Made by a program: the position numbers and the translations under genes
The notes under the pieces: model-generated
The model's input: the letters and a program-made list of their open reading frames with translations, nothing else
The model's database searches: none
What the model was told of the DNA's origin: nothing
In this document: positions 56,068 through 64,000 of the stretch, one piece after another
Numbering within the stretch: the stretch's first letter is position 1
Layout of the letters: each line of letters opens with the position of its first letter
Origin: Diphasiastrum complanatum
Taxonomy: Eukaryota; Streptophyta; Lycopodiopsida; Lycopodiales; Lycopodiaceae
Direction: 5' to 3'
NCBI GenBank assembly: GCA_029204225.1
Contig: CM055096.1
Coordinates: 46,099,346-46,163,345 of the forward strand
DNA: 64,000 nucleotides

Positions 56068-56658
56068 TTGTGTGCCAATTTCTTGTGCAATAGGTGGCCA
56101 AGTGCTATTTTGGATGGAAGGAGACCTTTTGAGATGCCATTCAAGAGGAGGCCGAGTGTCTGCAACTTTCTAAGACCTTTTGGATGCACATGCTTTGTCA
56201 ACATTACTCTTGATGATAGGACCAAGGAGGATCCATTTCAAGGAGAGGTATTTTTTTTTGGATATAGTGAGGTGAGTAAAGCCTACAAGGCTTACATTCC
56301 TACTACTAACAAAGTGATTGTTGGTAGAGATGTCATTTTTGATGAGGGGAACATTCCAAAAGTGTCTTCAAGCATTATTGATGGTGATGTGGATGGATCT
56401 AACATTCTTCATGTTGATGTAAAGGATCCTACTTTACATGGTGATGATGATGGACCTTCATCAAGTCAAATGCCAAGGAGAACATCTTGGGAAAGACAAT
56501 TACCTTCAATGCTCACATATGATGAAAAGGGTAAGCAAGTAGTTTCTGGAAACTATGTTGCTTTCCTAACCTCTTTTGATGAACCTACAAGTGTAGATGA
56601 AGAAGGAAAGAAGAGGAGGGGATCCAAGCAATGGATCTTGAGTATCAAGCTCTTATGA
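56068..56658 (+). pseudogene. B2 integrase end and pre-RT spacer
   Basis: CANFLCNRWPSAILDGRRPF, GCTCFVNITLDDRTKEDP, SKAYKAYIPTTNKVIVGRD and an Asp-rich spacer match B1 closely. The frame remains open for 196 codons. Confidence 0.9.
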
Positions 56659-58099
56659 AGAATGGAACATGGAGATTGGACAAGAAAGCTATTGGATGCA
56701 AATGGATCTTCAAGGTGAAGACAAAACAAGATGGATCTATCAACAAGTACAAGGCAAGGTTAGTGGCAAAAGGATATGCTCAAGAACAAGGGATTGACTA
56801 TCATGAAACCTTTGCACCCATGGCAAAGATGGTAAGCATTCGAGTCATCATCTCACTTGCTACACTTTATGGATGGGATCTATGGCAAATGGATGTTAAA
56901 AAAATGATGATCTTTAGGAGGAAGTGTACATGGAGCAACCCGAGAACTACATTTCATCAACAAAGCCAAATCATGTGTATCTACTACAAAAGAGTTTGTA
57001 TGGCCTTAAGCAAGCACCAAGGAGTTGGTATGCTAAGCTTAACACTTTTTTACTCTCTCAAGGCTTTTTTATGAGTGAGTATGAACATTCACTTTATTAT
57101 AGATTTTTTGGAAATGATGTTACCATCTCGCTAATCTATGTGGATGATATCATCTTGAGTGGTGGAGACAATCAAGATGTGGAGGATATCGAGTGCTCTT
57201 AAGAAGGAGTTTGAGGTGCATGATCTTGGTAACTTGCATTACATTTTGGGAATATAAGTGATTATGTCTTATCAATCTACTTTCATTTTTCAAGAGAAGT
57301 ATGCTAATTCTATTCTAGAAAGATTTCATATGGTAGATGCAAAAGCTACTCTATGGAGTCTCATGTAAAGCTAACTATAAGAGGTAGTGAAAGATCCTTC
57401 AAGGACATTACTCTCTGTAGGAAGCTAGTTGGTTCACTCATCTATCTAGTCATTACTAGACCTGATCTAAGATATTGTATTGGAAGATTGAGTCAATTCA
57501 TGCAAGATCCTAGTGAGGAGCATTGGAAGCTAGAAAAACAAGTTTTGAGGTACATCATTGGAACTCGAGATTTTGGCATATTGTATGAGGGATCATCATC
57601 TAATATTTTTGGATTTTTAGATTCAGACTATGCTAGAGATATAATGGATTTGAAATCCATTAGTGTGTATTTTCATAGGTGACGGAGTTATATCATGGAT
57701 GTCGAAGAAACAAGCCACTATCTCATTGTCATCTAGTGAGGCTGAGTACAAAGCTCTTACACATTGCACAGAGGAGATGGTATGGATCAAGAGGATGATC
57801 AAGGATCTTCACGTGCTAGATTTTTCAAAGAGCCCAATCATCTTTTGGACAATCAATCAACCCAAAGGTTGGCAACCAATCCTATCTTTCATGCTAGGAG
57901 CAAGCATATTGAGGTGCAATATCATTTTGTGAAGGAGCAAGTCATGGCAAAGGAGGTGGAGCTTCAACATGTGTCCTCAAGGGAATGTGTAGCTGATATC
58001 TTCACCAAAGCATTGAGAAAGGACTTGTTCATGAAGCATAGGACTTCACTTGGAGCGTTATCAAAGTCTATGCTAAAACTAGTTGAAGAGGGAGTCTGA
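56631..58099 (+). pseudogene. B2 reverse transcriptase and RNase H
   Basis: RT: TWRLDKKAIGCKWIFKVKTK, YKARLVAKGYAQEQGIDYHE, LWQMDV, then a frameshift to YMEQPENYISS, YGLKQAPRSWYAKLN and LIYVDDIILSGG (YVDD intact). After damaged text near 57200-57350 come ITRPDLRYCIGRLSQFM, SKKQATISLSSSEAEYKAL, ARSKHIEVQYHFVKEQ and CVADIFTKALRK. At least three frameshifts. Confidence 0.9.
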
Positions 58100-58734
58100 A
58101 AGATTCAACTAGTTTGATCATATTTGCTACATTTCTATATTTGGCAAATTGAGGCCAAATTTATATAAGACTTAGATTTTGACTTTTCAAAGTTAATTAT
58201 TCTAATCTCATTTGAATAGACACTTTTTGAAAGTTTGAGAATGTTAGAAGTTGAGTTTGAGTATATTCAAATTCAAATGTTGGGTACATTGAATCTAGAC
58301 CCAAAAATAGTAGGGTTTACATTTGGAGGAAAAGCCAAGTGGCCAAATAGGGTTTGGACCTGCTATCAAAGGATGTAACTTTCAGAGTATCTTCTCTCTT
58401 CTCTATCTCATTTCATGGTTATACATGGTTCTCTTGGATTCTACTATGCATTGGTGCACTATACTTGTGATTGCTTGCAATTCTATGTGTAGAATGATCT
58501 ATATTTGTTATTTTTGATCCACACGTGTGAAATACAGTAGATTTTTGGTTTTGTACAAACAACAATAGTACTTTATTATTTGGTTCATGTTTGGTCAAGT
58601 TCTATTAGAGTTTGAATCTCATTCGTAGAGTAGATACTGATTTTTCTACATTGGTAGGATTGTTGATTTGTTCTCTTTCTAAACCCAAGATCAGTTTATG
58701 GATTTGGATTATCAATGATCTGAATTCTTTCACA
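58095..58734 (+). repeat. 3' LTR of copia B2 (about 640 bp)
   Basis: Homologous to 10104-10756. It starts TCTGAAAGATTCAACTAG (first bases changed from TGTCAAAG) and ends TTCTTTCACA. Confidence 0.88.
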
Positions 58735-59510
58735 CTGCTTTGGCTTCAGCCCATTTGGTAAGGTAATCAGTCGCAACAACTATATAGCTCTTCTGACCAA
58801 AGGAGGATGGCTTAATAGGGACCACATAATCAATTCTCCAAAGGGTAGTTGGTCTGACAACGTTATCAGCTCATCAGCATGGCCAACCCTTTGACATGCA
58901 TCACATGTCATGCAATAATCATGGGAATCCTTAAACAAAGTTGCCCACCAATAGCCTGCCCTTACGATTTTCTAAGCAGTAGTGTCATCGGAAAAATGAC
59001 CACCACATGTTGAATCATGACATTCTTCAATAATAAATGGAGTTTAACAGGAAGCATGCATCTCTGATAGATGCTTTCAATCCTCTTTCATTAAAGCCTT
59101 CCATCAATCACCTTAAATCTCAAGGTCTGTAATCTTATCTTTTTCTTCTCTTCTTTGGTAAGACCCTTAGGCAGTTGTAGATTAGTAAGGTATTCGGCCA
59201 AAATCTGATACCATTGAGGGACGCCTCTGTATCGAGCTGAAATAGGTTGTTGTCCAATTCTTCGTCCAACAATGGCATCTTATCCATAGTGCCATTATCA
59301 ATCTGATACTTGAAATCATCTTATTTTGATTCCTATAAGCTATATTCACACAAACAATCAAGCATATTGCTGGCTTTCGGAGGTTTAGATCGGAATTCAT
59401 GGTCGAATTCCTCCAGCACGACTAGCCATCGGATAAGTCTGTCAAGCGGATGTAACCTATTAAGTTTAAGTTTGATTGTAGTACTAGGAGTGTAGATTGT
59501 TACCCTCCGA
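58735..59510 (-). pseudogene. Ty3/gypsy Gy1 integrase N-terminus and RNase H end
   Basis: The minus strand begins at the B2 junction with, read upstream to downstream, LVVLEEFDHEFRSKPPKASN (RNase H end, about 59400), a zinc-binding region (LLHDM*CMSKGWPC), then YIVVATDYLTKWAEAKA ending at 58735. The integrase core past the first Asp is missing on the far side. Confidence 0.85.
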
Positions 59511-60200
59511 TTAGGAGAGTTTTGAGCTCCAAAAGGACCTCATAAGAATTTGTGAAAACATCCCTTTTGTATTATAAAAATATTATAACACTATTTTCAA
59601 CTATTACATTTGACTTGCCATAACTTTTTAATCATAGCTCAAAAGTATGTCATGTAACATATTATTTGAAAGCGCTCGTCGAGTGCTTTCCAATGCACCA
59701 CTGAATTTAGACTTACCAGTAAAACATTGTGCCATTTTTAATGTGGACTCAAAATGTAGACTCAAAAAGTTACGTCACGTAGATTTCAAATTTGAGTGTT
59801 TTGATTGGTCAATGTGTAAGAAAAATTTGAGAAAAATACAAAGGTCTTTTTTGGATTTAGGACTCCACTAATGTCTATGTCAAATAATGTCAAAACTTAC
59901 AAACATCAAAATGAATAGCCAGACAAACATGCTCCCCATAATTGTAGTGAGTATCCGCATCTTTCAATTTCACTCCAGAACAAGCTATAGGATGTAATAT
60001 TTTGGGCTGACCGATTTGGAAAAAAGCACAGATGATTGTTATTGGTCCAGCTGCTACAATCAGATGAAAGTCAAGTGTCCAATCAAGAGGTTTCAAAATA
60101 CTTGTTGGTGTTCCTCAGTCCAGACTAAGGGTGTGTCCTTGGCTAACAATTTGACCAACAACAATGTGATTTTGCTATAACCCTTCAAGAACTTGCGATA
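59511..60200 (-). pseudogene. Gy1 RNase H, strongly decayed
   Basis: 59880-60100 keeps traces on the minus strand, SSWTNNNHLCFFPNRSAQN and ITSYSLFWSEIE, in the place of gypsy RNase H. 59520-59880 shows no motif and carries some plus-strand ORFs of no recognisable family. Confidence 0.6.
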
Positions 60201-61172
60201 ATAACCAACACTACCAAGAAAGAAATGAATCCCTTTCACATCAGTAGGGGACGTCATCTCCTAATCTTATCGACCTTAGCAGGGTCTATAGATATACCAT
60301 CTTTACAAACAACATGACCAAGCAGAATTCCATAAGAGACAACAAACATACACTTCTGTGGATTCAATGCTATGGATTTAGATTTACAAACTGGAAGACA
60401 TAGATTCAATGCTCTTACATACAAATATCGTCCATAAAGACCTTTGTTGAGCCAGAAACCAAATTACCAAAGGCTTCATTCATAAACTTCTGATAGGTCA
60501 TCGGAGCATTACTACACCGGAGCATTACACAGCCCAAAGGGCATCACATGATAATCATAAGTACCAAAAGGAGTAATGAAACTTGTCTTAAGCTTATCTT
60601 GAACAGCAATGGCAATCTAGTTATAACCAGCAAAATAGTCCATAAAAGTATAGATGCTCTTCCCTGCTAACTAGTCAAACATCTAACCAATAAATGGCAA
60701 AGGATAATAATCCTTAATAGTTGCCTTATTAAGAGCTTTAAAGTCCACATATATTCTGATATGATAGTTTTTTTATTTTTGGTACAAAAAACTGGAAAAA
60801 TCAGACATGCTTCTCGCATCTTCTTGATCTCCTTAACAACTGGTGTCATCAAATGATTGGCCAATCGTCGTTGTCTCTCTCTGATAGGCACAACACCATG
60901 TTTCAAAGAGATAGTATGCACTACCAATGAAGGAAAGATTTGATATCCTCATAGGTCCAAGCAAAGATTCCAGTAGCAGTAGTTAAGAAGGTTGTAATTA
61001 TATTCCCATCTTCAGATCTAGGATGAGTTCCTATCAGTGAAAGAGGTTCTAACTGATAATACCAATGATTGGCACCTCCACATAGGATCTCGCTAAACAG
61101 CAACATGTGGTGACCTTCATCCGTAATCCGTAATCTTGTTGACAGAACATGATCTATAGAAATCATTGACAT
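60201..61172 (-). pseudogene. Ty3/gypsy Gy1 reverse transcriptase
   Basis: The minus strand in order: FAWTYEDIKSFLHW (61172-60921 frame), HTISLKHGVVPIRERQRRLA, VVKEIKKMREACLIFPVF, KATIKDYYPLPFIDQMFD-like text, ITPFGTYDYHVMPFGLCNAP and TKVFMDDIC near 60420-60452 (catalytic MDD), then GILLGHVVCKDGISIDPAKV. Each block is in a different frame. Clear gypsy RT, and a different family from Gy2. Confidence 0.9.
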
Positions 61173-61850
61173 GCTTCTCAGGATCCTCTTGTACTATAGC
61201 ATAAAATTGTAACATAGTCTGAGTCAAGGACTCAAGCTTCATAACAATAGGCAACATTGTGATGGCCTGGTTACCTTGCATTACATTAGGTGGGTCAGCC
61301 ATATAAAGACTTAGAGAGTAAATAGAGAGATGCTCAGAATCTCGTTTAGAGGAACTATCGGAAGAATGCTCAGAAGGGTGTTCGGAAGAACTGTCAATCA
61401 CATTATCATGAACTCTAGATGGTTCGTCAAGATCTTCCTCTACGGTAGTTTCAGGAACCTCTTCAAAGATCTTGTGAAGATCCTTATCAGAGATCTTGTC
61501 AGGTTTTCCTCAAAATTCTGTGAATCAAGATCACTCTTGTTCAAAGCATCTGGATCAACAATGTCAGGCCCACTCTGGAGATCATTTTCTAGCAGGAGAT
61601 TCGACTGCAACTGGAACATCCGGCTTCACAGGTGTAGAGAGATTTACTTGGTGTTATCTTTTGGATTATCATCCTCAACATTGACAACATCCTCTGCAAT
61701 ATTTATTGGGGCGTCTTCGTCTGGCATCCCTAACGTTTGTTCAAAATCATAATTAGTAGTAGTCACGTTTGAATACTGGTCAGCAGAAATCAAAGCCCAT
61801 GCAGCAAGTATGTGAGGTTGAAAATCATTTCTCAAGGCATAGCTACGAAC
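61173..61850 (-). pseudogene. Gy1 region upstream of RT
   Basis: Minus-strand frames 61644-61835 (ALRNDFQPHILAAWALIS) and 61117-61401 (Ser-rich, then VQEDPEKHVNDFYRSCSVNK) are acidic and repetitive. They occupy the protease or spacer position of a gypsy element but show no protease motif. Confidence 0.55.
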
Positions 61851-62664
61851 TAGTGCTCAAAATGCGCTCCGGCAACACTCTTATTGTACTTGTACATTTG
61901 TGAAAATCTAATAGTATCTTTAAGTTTTCAAAAACAAAATAAAGTTAGAGAAAGATTCTTATTCTTTGCAAGGCAAGGCAATGCCAATAAGTGTAAACAT
62001 ATTTTGACTAGGTTGTGGTCATGCAAGTGCGAATCCGATTTTTTGAAAGACCATTCAACGACGTAACCGCCATCGTTGACATGGTGGCGCCACCAGGTGG
62101 CGAGAGAGAAAATAAAGGCCTCCGGCCTGCATCCGCGCAGAAAATAAACAACCTGTCGGCACAGCCGTCTTTTCGGGGGTGGGAGCATCGACAGCAGAAT
62201 GAATGGGTCAAATGATAAAATGCAGCGGTGCTGATCTCAAAGCTTCGCTGGGGTTAACTGCATTTTTGCATCAGAGCCGCTTTGACCCCACCAAGTTCGT
62301 GGACAAATTGATATTTTTTAGAAATAGTTCGGTTTTGATCAACGTTGGATTTGGCGGATCTAAAGAAAAGATCCACTCTGCTACAAACAAAGCTACTTCT
62401 CATCTACCTTATGAGAAAGTACCACCAGCAGGAATTTTGATCGCTAGATCTGCTGCTGATTAGCCATCTGAATAGCACAGCTCCTACGATCACTGGAAAG
62501 ATGGGTTATAGGTTTATCATTGTCAAATCCATCAACTACCTTGAGGATATTCAGAGAAAATATGTATTGCGTTGATCAAACTTGGCTGCAACACCCAGAG
62601 AAATTCACTCAGTTTTGGCCCACAATTTGATCTAGGAGCTGCAGCAGAGCAAATTTTTACCACC
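61851..62664 (+). promoter_or_regulatory. 5' flank and leader of the DUF3537 gene
   Basis: GC content rises at 62060-62240 (GTGGCGCCACCAGGTGGCG, CATCCGCGCAG), as at a plant gene promoter or leader. Two short upstream ORFs precede the likely start: 62203-62463 (86 codons) and a 22-codon one at 62562. If both are in the mRNA they could damp translation. No certain TATA box is seen. Confidence 0.45.
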
Positions 62665-63165
62665 ATGGATGGCAGTACTGAAAGCTTGGGAGCACCTCTG
62701 GTTGTCACAGAGAGCACCCACATCAGGATTAACGTTCCCAGAGTCGGCATTTCACAGGAAAAAAATAAATTTTTGAGTGAAGCAGTAAATGGTATGGAAA
62801 AAACCTATCAGAGGATATATTCAAATCCGAATGACGAGCTAAGGAAGTTTAGATCAAGCCTTTGGTACCTGGGTCTCGATCAATCCACCACATGTAGTGT
62901 GATCTTTTCTTGGGTGATCTTCATCCTCCTCACACTGGTGGTGCCAGTGCTGAATTACCTGTTTGTCAGATGCCCACATTGTGATAGCAAACGCAGCCAT
63001 CCTTTTGAACTGCTGACAGAGGTTTCTGAGTCATCAATGGCTGCAATTTCATTCCTCTCCCTCTCCAACATTCTTCGTGTCTATGGACTTAGAAAAGCAC
63101 TTCTTCTTGACTTCATTATAAAAGATTCCCCAGAAGTTCAGCGAGGATACAAGGATGAGCTTCAG
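62665..63165 (+). CDS. DUF3537 membrane protein, first coding exon
   Basis: A 167-codon exon. The start at 62665 is in ACCATGG context; the same frame is open upstream to 62545 but without another ATG. Residues 57-71 (DELRKFRSSLWYLGL) and 72-75 DQST match the conserved entry of plant DUF3537 proteins. A membrane segment spans about 79-101 (VIFSWVIFILLTLVVPVL), followed by a Cys-containing loop (CPHCDSKRSHPFEL) and a second hydrophobic segment about 123-136. SNILRVYGLRKALLLDFI and EVQRGYKDELQ close the conserved block. The family (annotated as extracellular ligand-gated ion channel-like in Arabidopsis, biochemical role unproven) is about 400-500 residues with several membrane segments, so the rest lies beyond the window. 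The exon ends at CAG|GTTGGT. Confidence 0.82.
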
Positions 63166-64000
63166 GTTGGTCGGAAAAATCCCTTGTCTTCTCTTCATCT
63201 TCACGATTATTTTTCACGGTATATCCATTAGGTTTGTTCCACTGTTTCTTTGTCTCCATTATGCAATATTTTGTTTTGTTGGTAGATTGGATAGATACCC
63301 AGACACAGGATAACTCAAAAAAGAACCTGGGATTAGTGCACCACATGCTCATCCTACAGTCTCGTTTGTTTTCTTGTCTTGTTTTTTTTATTCGCTTTAA
63401 TCTGTTAAACTTTATTGATCTCCAGTTACTGCAGTTGTACGGCTGGGTTTGGGGGTGAATGATGATAAAGCATTCACCTTTCCTAGTCAGAACATTCCAA
63501 TTCTTCCTGACAATGTTATACAAATTTAATCTAAAAACTGTGCACTACCTACATTTTTGCCATGTATAGATTTAGCGGGGAACCCCATTTGCAATTAGTG
63601 CACACAAGTTAAACTGACTAATTAACTAGAGATTAGCCCCATTAGATCTCTGAACCATAGCGACTGCAATTGCCATTTAATATGGCTAGCCAGAGATGAG
63701 AATGATCATGGGAGATGAAATGAAGCCTTTCAAGCTGGATCTGAGCGTCTAAAGAAGAAGCATGTGCACACAATTGAAATGCAATGGCTGAATCTCACAG
63801 TACGAGCAAAAGTTGCACAGAAGAAGCCTCAGGGTGATAGGATTCCCACTGACTGCTACCTCTTTCAGATTTTGTTCTGGCTGGATGATGTCTTATGGTT
63901 ACAGATTACCAAAAACAGCAAGAAATCAATGCATGCAATCCAAATATGACATATAAAGCAAAGTCCAGAACAGAAAAGTATGCCAAAACGGTATCGATCC
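63166..64000 (+). other. First intron of the DUF3537 gene, continuing past the window
   Basis: It begins GTTGGT at 63166. The frame runs on to a TGA/TAG after 20 more codons that do not resemble the family, supporting the splice. No later DUF3537 exon is found to 64000, so the intron exceeds 830 bp. A 61-codon frame at 63764-63949 shows no family similarity. Confidence 0.6.

Larger units (their letters stand above)
56041..58734 (+). mobile_element. Copia B2, 5'-truncated, nested in Gy1
   Basis: From DKPFWDQAF (integrase) through RT and RNase H to the 3' LTR ending at 58734. It is the same family as B1 and supplies the RT that B1 lacks. Its right edge falls inside the gypsy integrase sentence WAEAKA, proving insertion there. 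Confidence 0.93.

Noticed and set aside
62203-62463. An 86-codon ATG ORF as a separate gene
   Set aside because: No domain, and it lies in the leader of the DUF3537 gene. Treated as a possible uORF.
62572-62664. A more upstream start for the DUF3537 exon at a TTG
   Set aside because: Plants rarely start at TTG, and the first in-frame ATG, at 62665, has a good ACCATGG context.

Overview
This is nuclear DNA of a land plant with a large, repeat-choked genome. The window holds one recognisable host gene, the 5' exon of a plant-specific DUF3537 membrane protein at 62665-63165, whose intron runs past the end of the window. Nearly everything else is Ty1/copia and Ty3/gypsy LTR-retrotransposon sequence, nested and mostly decayed. 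The long intron, AT-rich intergenic DNA and stacked old and young LTR elements would suit a gymnosperm, but the sequence cannot prove the lineage.

Layout. 1-620: decayed copia reverse transcriptase (RT). 620-5850: mostly unassignable DNA with short repeats, including a 22-bp minisatellite flanked by a 15-bp inverted repeat. 5850-12700: minus-strand copia element K, interrupted by plus-strand copia B1 (7018-10756). The interruption also removed the middle of K and the front of B1. 12790-19165: about 6 kb without coding capacity, bearing a minus-strand tRNA-Met primer site and a dense palindrome cluster; probably a non-autonomous LTR unit. 19166-24527: copia A, a full-length insertion with a 5-bp target duplication (TSD), unusual AG...GT LTR ends, and a piece of the preceding unit inside its gag. 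24528-28750: satellites, nested hairpins and unrecognised sequence. 28754-31620: a gene-like series of exon-sized open segments with splice acceptors, unrecognised. 32160-41235: minus-strand copia D, split by young plus-strand copia C (32939-39089), whose 681-bp LTRs look about 99% identical. 41236-46897: an LTR-like block and copia F, whose gag is split by copia E (43544-46747). 46897-52052: copia fragments G (-), H (-) and I (+), with related LTRs facing in opposite directions. 52540-55235: Ty3/gypsy fragment Gy2 (-). 55233-56040: 3' end of a second A copy, inserted in copia B2 (56041-58734), itself inserted in the integrase of Ty3/gypsy Gy1 (58735-61850, -). 61850-64000: leader, first exon and first intron of the DUF3537 gene.

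How it fits together. The copia elements carry the usual gag, protease, integrase, RT and RNase H order, and most use an initiator-Met tRNA primer site. None is intact. C is the closest, with one stop codon and one frameshift. E keeps a long RT/RNase H frame but its catalytic YVDD reads YVGD. The nests give a relative chronology: K before B1, D before C, F before E, and Gy1 before B2 before A2. I found no clearly new biological system. The best leads are the orphan exon series at 28.8-31.6 kb, the AG...GT LTR family, the dispersed TATGCTGAGCATA palindromes with the 18.5-kb hairpin cluster, and the recombinant repeat inside element A.
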